Below the pieces are notes generated by a model. The model saw only the letters and a program-made list of their open reading frames with translations, did not search any database and was not told the origin of the DNA. Source: Bacteroidales bacterium (GTDB lineage Bacteria > Bacteroidota > Bacteroidia > Bacteroidales > WCHB1-69). Taken from it: 64,000 nucleotides of DNA. Made by a program: the position numbers and the translations under genes. The stretch lies in NCBI GenBank assembly GCA_024686335.1, contig JAILCI010000054.1:1-64000 (forward strand), given 5' to 3'. Shown here one piece after another: positions 34,679 through 42,858 of the stretch (position 1 is its first letter; each line of letters starts with the position of its first letter).

Positions 34679-35281
34679 ATGGAGAACTCAGAAGTAACTA
34701 AAACAAATGCCAATTCACAGGCGGACAAAAAGGTAGGATTACCTGCCCTTTTCTCATCTTTCTGTAAGATAGGTGCTTTCACCATTGGCGGTGGCTATGC
34801 CATGATTCCGTTGATGGAAAAAGAGCTGGTGGACCGTCATCAGTGGGTGGACCGCGAGACCTTCATGGATGTGCTCTCTCTGTCTCAGGCAATGCCCGGT
34901 GTCTTTGCCGTCAACATGGCAAGTAACATAGGTTATCGGTTGCGCGGCATTGCGGGCACGGTGACTGCTGTGCTTGGCAACATACTGCTGCCTATTGTCA
35001 TCATCATCCTTTGGGCTACCTGTTTTAAGTTTCTGAGCGGCAATCCTATTTTCGAAGCCATTTTCAAGGGTATTCGTCCGGCTGTAGTGGCACTCATTGC
35101 CTCGCCGGTCTTCACCATGGCCATGACTGCGAACCTGAACTGGCGAAACGCCTGGATTCCGGCCATTGCGGCGCTATTGATTTGGCTGCTCGGCGTCTCT
35201 CCCATCCTCATCATCATCGCTGCGGGTGTCGGTGGTTTTATATATGGTAAATATTTAGAAAGAAAGGGGGAGAGCTTATGA
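34679..35281 (+). CDS. Chromate transporter family protein, first half
   Basis: A 200-aa membrane protein of the CHR family in its short, split form. The family motif FCKIGAFTIGGGYAMIPLM is at about residues 27-45 and LSQAMPGVFAVNMA at about 67-80. Five or six helices follow, including IVIIILWATCFKFL. Its stop overlaps the start of the second CHR gene by 4 bp (ATGA). Paired short CHR proteins are thought to form an antiparallel heterodimer equivalent to the long ChrA. They may export chromate or another oxyanion; the substrate is not proven. Confidence 0.88.
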   Translation: MENSEVTKTNANSQADKKVGLPALFSSFCKIGAFTIGGGYAMIPLMEKELVDRHQWVDRETFMDVLSLSQAMPGVFAVNMASNIGYRLRGIAGTVTAVLGNILLPIVIIILWATCFKFLSGNPIFEAIFKGIRPAVVALIASPVFTMAMTANLNWRNAWIPAIAALLIWLLGVSPILIIIAAGVGGFIYGKYLERKGESL

Positions 35282-35868
35282 TATTCCTGAAACTCTTCTA
35301 TACTTTTCTGCGCATCGGCATCTTCAACTTTGGAGGTGGATATGCGATGATTGCGCTCATCCAGAATGAGGTGGTTACCCGTAATGGCTGGATGACGATG
35401 CAGGAATTTGTGGATATGGTGGCCGTCTCGCAGATGACCCCCGGACCTATCGGCATCAACGTGGCCACCTACGCTGGCTACTCGGCAGTTATCCATGCGG
35501 GCTACTCCGTTCCGATGGCCATCTTAGGTTCCTTCATCGCCTCCTTCTCGGTCATTCTTCTGCCGGTAATAGCAATGTTACTAGTGACCAAATTTCTTAT
35601 GAAAGTCCAAAACCAACCTGCTGTTCAGACGATGCTCAAGACCTTGAGAATTGTTTTCGTGGGACTTATCGCTGCAGCGGCACTTCTGCTGCTGACTCCC
35701 GAATCATTTGGTTCCCCAACAGAACAAACCACACAGTTCATTATTAGTGTAATCCTCTTTCTAGCCACCTTCATAGCGGCCTTCAAATTCAAAGTAAGCC
35801 CGATCCTCCTGCTCGTGTTGAGCGGTGTGGCGGGCTATATCATTTACGGACTTATATTACCGGCTTAG
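35278..35868 (+). CDS. Chromate transporter family protein, second half
   Basis: A 196-aa CHR-family membrane protein with motif FLRIGIFNFGGGYAMIALIQ at about residues 10-29 and VSQMTPGPIGINVATYAGY at about 51-69. It starts inside the stop region of the first CHR gene (4-bp overlap), which indicates coupling. It is convergent with purE, sharing a 4-bp overlap (TTAG) of stop codons. Confidence 0.88.
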   Translation: MIFLKLFYTFLRIGIFNFGGGYAMIALIQNEVVTRNGWMTMQEFVDMVAVSQMTPGPIGINVATYAGYSAVIHAGYSVPMAILGSFIASFSVILLPVIAMLLVTKFLMKVQNQPAVQTMLKTLRIVFVGLIAAAALLLLTPESFGSPTEQTTQFIISVILFLATFIAAFKFKVSPILLLVLSGVAGYIIYGLILPA

Positions 35869-36374
35869 TTCGTCTTGAACTTATAGGTATCGATTGCGGC
35901 CAAGTCGGCATTGGCCTTCACAATTTTCTGCTTCAGCTGTTCCTTATGACGGATAACGCGCTCCATCATCATGGGGTCGCCGTTTGCGAGGATCTGCATG
36001 GCGAGGATGGCTGCATTCTGCGCACCATTGATGGCCACGGTCGCAACGGGAATGCCAGGAGGCATCTGCAACATTGCCAGGGCGGCGTCCATACCGTCCA
36101 GAGAAGACTTGATGGGGACTCCGATGACTGGCAGGGGTGTCATAGCGGCGATCACACCAGGCAGGTGTGCGGCCATGCCCGCACCCGCGATGATGACCTC
36201 CACTCCTCGCTCGTGGGCATGCTTGGCATACTCCGCAACCTCGTCGGGCGTACGGTGGGCTGACAGCGCCAGCATCTCAAAAGGAATCTCGTTGCTCTCC
36301 AAAAACTTGCAGGCTCCCTCCATGACCGGCAGGTCAGAGGTGCTGCCCATAATGATAGTTACTCGTGGTTTCAT
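35865..36374 (-). CDS. purE: N5-carboxyaminoimidazole ribonucleotide mutase
   Basis: A 169-aa purine biosynthesis enzyme of class I PurE type. The opening RVTIIMGSTSDLPVMEG carries the SxSD phosphate-binding motif. The catalytic His region is ALSAHRTPDEV, with the loop GAGMAAHLPGVIA after it. ATG 36374 was chosen because the upstream in-frame stretch is the 7-bp tandem repeat tract and a -7 box (36395-36402). The gene is convergent with the CHR genes, overlapping by 4 bp. Confidence 0.95.
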   Translation of the reverse strand: MKPRVTIIMGSTSDLPVMEGACKFLESNEIPFEMLALSAHRTPDEVAEYAKHAHERGVEVIIAGAGMAAHLPGVIAAMTPLPVIGVPIKSSLDGMDAALAMLQMPPGIPVATVAINGAQNAAILAMQILANGDPMMMERVIRHKEQLKQKIVKANADLAAIDTYKFKTN

Positions 36375-36394
36375 TGTATTGGTATTTGAAAACG

Positions 36395-36402
36395 CAAATG
36401 TA
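36395..36402 (-). promoter_or_regulatory. -7 box of purE promoter
   Basis: TACATTTG on the minus strand followed by CGTTTT, 20 bp upstream of the purE ATG. Confidence 0.62.
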
Positions 36403-36428
36403 CAATTTTTTTGGGAAAATGGATAAAA

Positions 36429-36491
36429 GGGAATAGGAAACAGGGGATAGGAGATAGGGAATAGGGGATAGGGGACAGGGGACAGGGGATA
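36429..36491. repeat. Nine 7-bp tandem units (GGGGATA type)
   Basis: Exact heptamer register: GGGAATA, GGAAACA, GGGGATA, GGAGATA, GGGAATA, GGGGATA, GGGGACA, GGGGACA, GGGGATA. The tract is upstream of the purE promoter. On the minus strand it forms an open frame that inflates purE. The same heptamers occur at 8105-8127. Confidence 0.85.
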
Positions 36492-36515
36492 GTAAAAGTG
36501 CAGAGTCACTTTGTA

Positions 36516-36537
36516 GAGACGTTCCATGGAACGTCTC
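36516..36537. repeat. Palindrome, GAGACGTTCC family, copy 2
   Basis: GAGACGTTCC-AT-GGAACGTCTC, 22 bp perfect, with left flank TTGTA, giving the GTAG head. It lies in the purE-prfA spacer between the heptamer and octamer tracts. Confidence 0.8.
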
Positions 36538-36543
36538 AATCAA

Positions 36544-36690
36544 TGAAATTATGAAGTCATTAATTTATGAAACTATAAAGACAATGGCGTTAACAACTAA
36601 TCACCTCAACAATTCAACATCTAATCACCTCAACAATTCAACAATTCAACACCTCAACAATTCAACATCTAATCACCTCAAGAATTCAAC
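36544..36690. repeat. Octamer tandem tracts upstream of prfA
   Basis: Units at 36544-36583 are TGAAATTA, TGAAGTCA, TTAATTTA, TGAAACTA and TAAAGACA. At 36595-36690 twelve exact 8-bp units follow, drawn from AACTAATC or ATCTAATC, ACCTCAAC and AATTCAAC in a mixed order. The AATTCAAC octamer is the reverse complement of GTTGAATT found at 62464-62495. The frame through this tract is not part of prfA. Confidence 0.88.
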
Positions 36691-36699
36691 AAATTTTCC

Positions 36700-36707
36700 T
36701 ATTTTTG
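36700..36707 (+). promoter_or_regulatory. -7 box of prfA promoter
   Basis: TATTTTTG followed by CCGCTC, 26 bp upstream of ATG 36734. It supports the downstream start over the repeat-derived extension. Confidence 0.68.
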
Positions 36708-36733
36708 CCGCTCCTTTTGAAGACCATTTCATT

Positions 36734-37813
36734 ATGAACGATTTACTGCAAAAATTAGAACTAATATATCAACGCTGGCTCCAGATAGGAGAGGATATTG
36801 CCAAGCCCGACGCGATGAATGACATGAAGAAGTTCATCAAGATGAGCAAGGACTATAAAGACCTGCAAGCGGTGGTGGATGCCTACAAACAATACAAAAA
36901 TGTCATCGGCAACATTGCCAATGCCAAGGAGATTGTAGCCAACGAAAAGGACGAGGAGTTCCGAGACATGGCCAAAGCTGAGCTCGACAACTTCATAGAG
37001 GAGCGTGACAAATTGGAGGAAGACATCCGTTTCCTGTTGCTGCCTAAAGATCCGCAAGACAGCAAAAATGCGCAGATGGAGATCCGCGCAGGCACGGGCG
37101 GCGACGAGGCCAGCATCTTTGCCGGCGACCTCTTCCGCATGTACCAGCACTATTGCGACAAGAAAGGTTGGAAGATAGAGGTTCTCTCCATGACTGAAGG
37201 CACCATGGGCGGCTACAAAGAGATCGACTTTGCCGTGAATGGTGATGGCGTCTATGGCATTATGAAATACGAGTCTGGCGTTCACCGCGTGCAGCGTGTG
37301 CCGCAGACCGAGTCCCAAGGACGTGTACACACCTCCGCTGCCTCAGTAGTCGTGCTGCCCGAAGCCGACGAGTTCGATGTGGAACTCAAGCAGAGTGACA
37401 TCAAGAAGGAGACCTTCTGTGCCTCAGGTCCTGGCGGCCAGTGCGTCAACACCACCTACTCGGCAGTGCGCCTCACCCATATCCCGACAGGCATCGTAGT
37501 CTCCATCCAGGATGAAAAATCCCAGATCAAGAATCTCGAAAAGGCCATGCGCGTGCTGCGTACCCGTCTGTTCGAAATGGAGTACAAAAAATACTTGGAC
37601 GAGATAGCCTCCAAGCGTAAGACGATGGTCTCCACTGGCGACCGTTCCGCAAAAATACGTACCTACAACTATCCGCAGAACCGCGTCACCGACCACCGTA
37701 TCAACTACACGATGTATAACCTCGGCAATTTCATGAACGGCGACATCGAAGAGGTGCTGCAAGCCCTCCAGGTGGCCGAAAACGCCGAGAGGCTGAAAGA
37801 GGCAGTAGAATAA
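36734..37813 (+). CDS. prfA: Peptide chain release factor 1
   Basis: A 359-aa class I release factor. The GGQ motif at residues 234-236 (SGPGGQCVNTT) triggers peptide release. The tripeptide PQT at 190-192 (RVPQTESQGRVHTS) aligns with the PxT anticodon element of RF1, which reads UAA and UAG. The start MNDLLQKLEL follows a promoter at 36700-36707. Transcription ends at the palindromic terminator 37841-37862. The length is normal. Confidence 0.97.
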   Translation: MNDLLQKLELIYQRWLQIGEDIAKPDAMNDMKKFIKMSKDYKDLQAVVDAYKQYKNVIGNIANAKEIVANEKDEEFRDMAKAELDNFIEERDKLEEDIRFLLLPKDPQDSKNAQMEIRAGTGGDEASIFAGDLFRMYQHYCDKKGWKIEVLSMTEGTMGGYKEIDFAVNGDGVYGIMKYESGVHRVQRVPQTESQGRVHTSAASVVVLPEADEFDVELKQSDIKKETFCASGPGGQCVNTTYSAVRLTHIPTGIVVSIQDEKSQIKNLEKAMRVLRTRLFEMEYKKYLDEIASKRKTMVSTGDRSAKIRTYNYPQNRVTDHRINYTMYNLGNFMNGDIEEVLQALQVAENAERLKEAVE

Positions 37814-37840
37814 AACAGTGCCTTACGGACACACCCTGTA

Positions 37841-37862
37841 GAGACGTTCCATGGAACGTCTC
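37841..37862 (+). terminator. prfA terminator made from a dispersed palindrome
   Basis: Perfect 22-bp palindrome GAGACGTTCC-AT-GGAACGTCTC (family copy 3), head TGTA, followed by TTTTTTTG. The hairpin plus T-run is a canonical intrinsic terminator 27 bp after the prfA stop. Confidence 0.85.
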
Positions 37863-37891
37863 TTTTTTTGCAATATTGCCCACCCCTGTAG

Positions 37892-37911
37892 GGTCGATGC
37901 GTGCATCGACC
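37892..37911. repeat. Palindrome GGTCGATGC-GT-GCATCGACC
   Basis: Arms of 9 bp, 2-base loop, left flank TGTAG, right flank ATTTTTGTA. It is the sister copy of 26789-26808 with one base pair replaced by its compensating pair. It is 30 bp from the copy-3 palindrome. Confidence 0.8.
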
Positions 37912-37929
37912 ATTTTTGTAAAAAAGAAA

Positions 37930-37996
37930 TTCCCCAAGACCTCAGTCTTGGGGAATACGTTTGTGCTGTCTGAAAAGGCTATAAAAATGACAGCAC
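37930..37996 (-). terminator. Terminator region of the S8 peptidase gene
   Basis: Two hairpins. TTCCCCAAGAC (37930-37940) pairs with GTCTTGGGGAA (37945-37955) and on the minus strand is followed by TTTCTTTTTT. GTGCTGTC (37963-37970) pairs with GACAGCAC (37989-37996) closer to the gene stop. Confidence 0.82.
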
Positions 37997-38026
37997 GTGA
38001 CAAGTAAAAAGTTATGTTTGATTAAT

Positions 38027-40381
38027 TTAGAATAGCTGGATTCCGACTTCTATCTTTGGCATATCTGCCCAAGGGGCTCCGTCCATCTGTTTCCAGATAC
38101 GGGAGATGCGATATTGACCATAAATGGAGAAATGCTCCCAACCTACACGAAGCCGTACACCCCAAGCTAGTTTGTTCATATTATTGCGCATATAGTGATT
38201 ATCTATCCATGACAACTCATCTTTGTTGTCGTTGAGGAATTTTTCTTTCAGACGACTGCCAGTATTCCACATGCCATAGACGCCCATGTCAATGATTGCT
38301 TTGTTCCGAGCACTCTTGCTCAGGTAGAATCGCTGATAAAGTTCCAAATCGAACGAGGTGACTTTCAGATTCTTCTTTTTCAACTGGTAACCAGCTGCAA
38401 GATACTCTATGGGGGTTCTCAATGCACTGCTGTCCACAGAAAACCAGGTGGAGCCGAAGCTGAGGTTCAAACCCAAGGCATACACTTTGGCTAATTTAAA
38501 GTTGTTGCCCCATACTAAAAACAGCGAGCGGGAAATACGATCTGTCTGGTGGATATTCTTTTCTGGGGACCACATGGAAGCTATGTCAAAACCAGTTCTG
38601 AGACTAAAACTAGGTGAATAGATTTTCGGCTTCTTGTTATATGTGCTTTCCGCAGAATCCCAATCCCAGAAACTGGGGCCTTCCACTTCCGTGCCGGCAA
38701 AAGAATAGGTAGTATCATCTGACAGTTCGGGCAAAGACGGCAAACGGTCTTTTCCTTTCTCATAAGTTTTATAGGTGTCATCATACCAGAAATGTACAAC
38801 CTGACCATCTACCAGTTCGTCCTTAGCCATCTCAAAGCCTTTTTCAGCCTTGCCAATCCACTGATTGTCATATCTTTCGATAGAACCATCATTATTTACA
38901 ATCTTAAAGTAGACTTTACTTTCAAGCCAAGGCCGATAAGAACCACTTTCTTCATTTCCATTTTCATCTATTTTAATATAAACCTGATCATCGCTCTCTT
39001 CAGGTATATTCATATTGGTTGGAATTAAATAGACATAGTCCTTATCCTCATAGAGTTTGAATGACTCTGTCTGAGATTTTTCTCCGAAGAAATAACTGGC
39101 CTGTGGGACTCCGTATCCGTAAGAGTAGTCATAATAGGGATAGTGATTACCCGACTTTTCAATTTCTTTCAGCAGCTGCATAGCGGTGTAATCCGGATGC
39201 ATCTGTTTAACGCAAGCGGCAAAGCCTGTCACCATAGGTGTTGCAAAAGAGGTACCTGAATTGTAGCCATAATTACCGCAAGATTCGGCTACCAGGTCAT
39301 TACCTAAGGCCACCACGTTGGGTTTCAGACGTCCGTCGGCGGTAGGTCCGATGGAACTGTAATAGGCTCTATGGTTCAAATCCGTTACGGCACCTACAGA
39401 GAGGACATTGTCGACATCAGCAGGGGTGACGAGCACCTTCCACTCCGACTTGCTACCTTCATTACCCATGGCAGTGCATACGAGGATACCTTTGTCAGCG
39501 GCGAGGGCGGCGCCTTTTGCCACGTAGGAGGTCTTGCCGTCCATGTCTTTCGCATAATAGCGGGAGTCTCCATAACCCAGGGAGCTGTTCACAATGTCGG
39601 CACCGTTCTGGTCAGCCCACTCCAGAGCCTGCACCCACCATACCTCCTCTTTGCGAATCTCCGTCTTGACCTCGGTGCGTGCCAACAGGAACTGGGCATC
39701 AGGAGCCAGACCCAACAGAGTGGTGTCACCCTGGATGCCGGCAATACAGCTCAGCACCATACGGCCGTGATAATGACCAAGATAGACATTTTCTTTCTTC
39801 TTCACAAAGTCCCAGGTTTTTACAATCTGGTTATTCTTGAACAGATGGGAGAAGGCTTCATGAGTGTCCACACCATCGAAGCCTCCGTCAAAGACAGCAA
39901 TGCGCACACCCTTACCGGTATAGCCGGCACTGTAAAACTTCTGACCTTCCATCAATGAAACCTGCTCTATAAAAAAGTTGCTTTCTATATCTTGGTTAGG
40001 AGTCTCCATTTCAGACACCTCCGCAAGATCGGCATCGCAATGGATCTGCTGGACATCGGCCACAAAGGGCAGCGAGCGAATGGCGGCAATCTGTTCACCA
40101 TCAGCCACCACGGCGGTAGCGTTGAACCAGCGGGACTCGCCCACATACTCCGTAGCCAAAGCGGTCACATCGTTAACGTATGAAGCGTTGACTGGATAGT
40201 TGGTCTCGTCGTACAGGTCAGCCCCAGCCTGATGATAGCGCGCAATGGCCTTGGCGTCGAAATACTCATACGGGTTGAAACCGTCGTGCTGTTTATCGGT
40301 AAAGATTACCCAATAGAGCTCCTGAGCCGACATCGTGGCAGCACAGATAAATAACGTTGCTAATAATAATAGTCTTTTCAT
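38027..40381 (-). CDS. S8 subtilisin-like peptidase with C-terminal barrel-like domain
   Basis: A 784-aa exported protein with signal peptide MKRLLLLATLFICAATMSAQ. A propeptide-like region (about 21-130) precedes the S8 domain. The catalytic residues are Asp165 (IAVFDGGFDG), His205 (GHYHGRMV) and Ser378 (SGTSFATPM), with the oxyanion Asn307 (GNEG). The protein continues past the peptidase domain into a linker of about 150 residues. The last 200 residues are amphipathic strands (FKLAKVYALGLNLSFGSTWF, KVTSFDLELYQRFYL) ending GIQLF, like an outer-membrane barrel. It probably acts at the outer membrane. It is 11 bp downstream of the GntR gene and may be co-transcribed with the ABC operon. Confidence 0.85.
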   Translation of the reverse strand: MKRLLLLATLFICAATMSAQELYWVIFTDKQHDGFNPYEYFDAKAIARYHQAGADLYDETNYPVNASYVNDVTALATEYVGESRWFNATAVVADGEQIAAIRSLPFVADVQQIHCDADLAEVSEMETPNQDIESNFFIEQVSLMEGQKFYSAGYTGKGVRIAVFDGGFDGVDTHEAFSHLFKNNQIVKTWDFVKKKENVYLGHYHGRMVLSCIAGIQGDTTLLGLAPDAQFLLARTEVKTEIRKEEVWWVQALEWADQNGADIVNSSLGYGDSRYYAKDMDGKTSYVAKGAALAADKGILVCTAMGNEGSKSEWKVLVTPADVDNVLSVGAVTDLNHRAYYSSIGPTADGRLKPNVVALGNDLVAESCGNYGYNSGTSFATPMVTGFAACVKQMHPDYTAMQLLKEIEKSGNHYPYYDYSYGYGVPQASYFFGEKSQTESFKLYEDKDYVYLIPTNMNIPEESDDQVYIKIDENGNEESGSYRPWLESKVYFKIVNNDGSIERYDNQWIGKAEKGFEMAKDELVDGQVVHFWYDDTYKTYEKGKDRLPSLPELSDDTTYSFAGTEVEGPSFWDWDSAESTYNKKPKIYSPSFSLRTGFDIASMWSPEKNIHQTDRISRSLFLVWGNNFKLAKVYALGLNLSFGSTWFSVDSSALRTPIEYLAAGYQLKKKNLKVTSFDLELYQRFYLSKSARNKAIIDMGVYGMWNTGSRLKEKFLNDNKDELSWIDNHYMRNNMNKLAWGVRLRVGWEHFSIYGQYRISRIWKQMDGAPWADMPKIEVGIQLF

Positions 40382-40392
40382 AATGTATATTT

Positions 40393-40752
40393 TTATTGGT
40401 TTTTCTTGTTATACTCGCTCACCACCTCGTCCATAGAGATACCTAAAAGGTTGATAGTCTTGAAGAAAAGAGGCATCTCCTCCTCCAAGAATTCTTTTTT
40501 CCTTATAGATAAGATGATATTTTTGGCTTCGGGGGCCACAAAAAATCCTATTCCGCGACGATTGACAATCACCTCTTGCTGCTGGAGATATTCGTAGGAG
40601 CGCATCACTGTGTTGGGATTGACCTCGAACCGGACTGCCGATTCACGCACAGACGGAATCTTGTCCCCGGGTTGCCAGGCCTCCTTCAAGACCTGCTCAA
40701 AGACCCAGTCCACAATCTGCATATAGATAGTTTTCGTATTGTTGAAATCCAT
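40393..40752 (-). CDS. GntR-family regulator, YtrA-like
   Basis: A 119-aa protein consisting almost only of a winged helix-turn-helix (GDKIPSVRESAVRFEVNPNTVMRSYEYLQQQ at about residues 29-59). A short helical tail follows, as in the YtrA subfamily, which lacks a ligand-binding domain. YtrA-type proteins repress adjacent ABC transporter genes. It follows the permease gene by 2 bp within the cluster, an order that puts the regulator last rather than first. Confidence 0.88.
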   Translation of the reverse strand: MDFNNTKTIYMQIVDWVFEQVLKEAWQPGDKIPSVRESAVRFEVNPNTVMRSYEYLQQQEVIVNRRGIGFFVAPEAKNIILSIRKKEFLEEEMPLFFKTINLLGISMDEVVSEYNKKNQ

Positions 40753-40754
40753 AA

Positions 40755-41516
40755 CTAAACCTCCGTTTCTCTCAGTCGCAAGAAACTGAGTGCATAGTTA
40801 TAAACGATCACGATTGAACCCACTACATTCATAATAATGCTAAAGGTCTTGTCAGGTATATCGACATTCATGAAAATATTGTCAAATTCTGATGACGAGG
40901 AGATGCTGAGTTTGAGAACCAGAATAGCGAGAATTAAAAATATAAATCCAATGACGAGCAGACTGCCGATTGTTTTCACCAAAGCATTCTTTTTGAAATA
41001 GATTGCACCGAAGAAAGATACTGAGATAATTACGTACATTGTGAAAAGATTGGCCACTACATCTTTAAGATAAATCTTATAACATGCACCCACCAAAGTA
41101 GCATACGATACTGCAGATGAGTCGTGACGGAACAAAATGATCAAAAGCGCGATGGCCAATCCTAACATAAAGGCCACAAAAGCCAAAAGTACATAATAGA
41201 CATTGGCCAACAACATTTTTGCCACAAGTTTTTCACCTGTAGAGGCAGGAATCATCAGTTCGTGGATACTGGATGAGGTTCTTGACAGATTTAAAAACAA
41301 GAATGAGGCCAAAATCATACTTGCCAGTATCATAAATCCTCCTACTGAAGCATCCGGCATTCCCCAGTCATTTGACAATGACATAAATACTTTTGAGACA
41401 AATGGGAAGCTAAATAAAAACATAAGGCCAGCCATCACCAAAAAATAGGAGAGATCTTTTCGCCAATTTTCAATAAAAAAGGCGGTGAGCAATTTTTTTA
41501 TGTTTAAAATATTCAT
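40755..41516 (-). CDS. ABC-2-type membrane permease
   Basis: A 253-aa inner-membrane protein with about six helices. Examples are YFLVMAGLMFLFSFPF, GGFMILASMILASFLFL and VYYVLLAFVAFMLGLAIALLIIL. Weak similarity to ABC-2 permeases is visible in topology only. It is the membrane partner of the ATPase at 41742. It lies 25 bp after the small membrane protein gene and 2 bp before gntR. The transported substrate is unknown. Confidence 0.75.
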   Translation of the reverse strand: MNILNIKKLLTAFFIENWRKDLSYFLVMAGLMFLFSFPFVSKVFMSLSNDWGMPDASVGGFMILASMILASFLFLNLSRTSSSIHELMIPASTGEKLVAKMLLANVYYVLLAFVAFMLGLAIALLIILFRHDSSAVSYATLVGACYKIYLKDVVANLFTMYVIISVSFFGAIYFKKNALVKTIGSLLVIGFIFLILAILVLKLSISSSSEFDNIFMNVDIPDKTFSIIMNVVGSIVIVYNYALSFLRLRETEV

Positions 41517-41541
41517 GTTGAATCAATTTTAAGGTTAAAAA

Positions 41542-41745
41542 CTATTTTTTCTCCACATTGGAAGAGTCAATGACTATAGTAGAGGGGGCTTTATCTTCTG
41601 CGCGATACTTAATGGGAGCATACTTGTCTGGATTTTCTTTCATATCCTTCTGGACTCTCCGAACCTCCACAGTAAGACCTATAGACATAGCGATAGCGAG
41701 AACAACCAATGTAATAATCAAAATTTTGTTGGTATATTTTTTCAT
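41542..41745 (-). CDS. 67-aa single-pass membrane protein
   Basis: A small protein with one helix at about residues 6-26 (NKILIITLVVLAIAMSIGLTV) and a charged C-terminal tail (RRVQKDMKENPDKYAPIKYRAEDK). Its start overlaps the ATPase gene stop by 4 bp (ATGA), and the permease gene follows by 25 bp. Its conserved place between ATPase and permease suggests an accessory subunit. No family recognised. Confidence 0.72.
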   Translation of the reverse strand: MKKYTNKILIITLVVLAIAMSIGLTVEVRRVQKDMKENPDKYAPIKYRAEDKAPSTIVIDSSNVEKK

Positions 41746-42587
41746 AATGAAGAGGGTTTTTCGGTGAATAATGCAGCTATCTCTTTGGAATTATGCATCA
41801 TAGCATTAAAGAAAAGCTCAAGATCAATTTTGGAATCTTCCCCGTTCGGGTTATCCATGATAGCGCTGATACCTCCGGCGAACTCTTCCTGATAATAGGC
41901 CTTGCGACCCTCAACATACTGTCCGAAGAAGAGTTTTGAGGTGATGTCATACACAGATGTGTTCAACAAAATACGGCCACGTTCCAAAATGGTAACCATG
42001 TCGATAAGGCTGTGCAGGTCGCGCACCTGATGAGTGGAGATGAGGATGACTCGGTTCTCGTCAGCGGCAGAGGCCATGATACGACGGAAAGCACTCTTGG
42101 AGGGAATGTCAAGTCCGTTAGTCGGCTCGTCCATGATGAGGACCTTCGTGTTGGTAGCCAGAGCAAAGGCAATCAAGAATTTCTTCTTCTGTCCGTGAGA
42201 GAACTTGTCTGCATAGCCATGACAACCATCCATCTCCAATTCAGACATATAATATTGGAAACGCTCATGGTTGAAATAGGGATAGAAGGGAACGTAGGAT
42301 TTAAGGTATCCCTCAATGGTGAGATGCGGCACATAGATCTCCTCCTGAAGGAAGAAGATGTCGCGGAGAGCCTCTGCCTTACGCAAAGGAGCATTCAGAC
42401 CGAGAATCTCGGAAGTGCCGCTGTTGGGGAACAGTAATCCCGTCATGATTTTCAGCAGGGTGGTCTTGCCCGCCCCATTTTTTCCTAGCAGGCCATAAAT
42501 ATGACCAGCTTCCATCCGCATGCTGACATCCTCAAAGAGGATATTCTTGGGATGGTAACCGAACCGGATGTTTTGTAATTGTATCAT
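41742..42587 (-). CDS. ABC transporter ATPase of the GntR-linked cluster
   Basis: A 281-aa ATPase. Walker A GLLGKNGAGKTT is at about residues 33-44, the signature region (KFSHGQKKKFLIAFAL) at about 128-143, and Walker B KVLIMDEPTNGLD at about 148-160. The signature reads FSHGQ in place of LSGGQ, a frequent feature of this ATPase subfamily. ATG 42587 was chosen because the longer frame overlaps the -7 box at 42627-42634. It leads the ATPase-small protein-permease-gntR unit. Confidence 0.88.
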   Translation of the reverse strand: MIQLQNIRFGYHPKNILFEDVSMRMEAGHIYGLLGKNGAGKTTLLKIMTGLLFPNSGTSEILGLNAPLRKAEALRDIFFLQEEIYVPHLTIEGYLKSYVPFYPYFNHERFQYYMSELEMDGCHGYADKFSHGQKKKFLIAFALATNTKVLIMDEPTNGLDIPSKSAFRRIMASAADENRVILISTHQVRDLHSLIDMVTILERGRILLNTSVYDITSKLFFGQYVEGRKAYYQEEFAGGISAIMDNPNGEDSKIDLELFFNAMMHNSKEIAALFTEKPSSL

Positions 42588-42626
42588 TGTGTTACTGATT
42601 TGGTGTATTAATAAACTAGAACACCG

Positions 42627-42634
42627 CAAAAATA
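42627..42634 (-). promoter_or_regulatory. -7 box of the ABC transporter cluster
   Basis: TATTTTTG on the minus strand followed by CGGTG, 39 bp upstream of ATG 42587. A start at 42629 would lie inside the box. Confidence 0.65.
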
Positions 42635-42805
42635 TAGTTTTGAATAATATGTTGTTCCATTTTTTAAAAATTTTTTCTCGCTTATTATCAATAAGTTATA
42701 TTGATGATGATTTTTTTTCTCCAAAAAAGGGTTAAAATTTTCGGAGGAAAAGTGTATTAGTGTGCTAATACAGTAAAATTTTTAGATGAAGTATTAAAAA
42801 AAATC

Positions 42806-42813
42806 TATTTTTG
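42806..42813 (+). promoter_or_regulatory. -7 box of the small membrane protein gene
   Basis: TATTTTTG followed by CAGTC, 45 bp before ATG 42859. The rest of the 42630-42805 spacer is AT-rich with no gene seen. Confidence 0.65.
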
Positions 42814-42858
42814 CAGTCAGCAAGAAATGTAATACATACAAACTAAAATAGAAAGAAT

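Noticed and set aside
36375-36539. N-terminal extension of purE rich in Pro and Tyr
   Set aside because: It is translation of the heptamer tract and palindrome; a -7 box and a standard PurE start lie downstream.
36551-36733. 61-residue N-terminal extension of prfA rich in Asn, Ser and Thr
   Set aside because: It is translation of the octamer tandem tract, and the prfA promoter lies inside it at 36700-36707.
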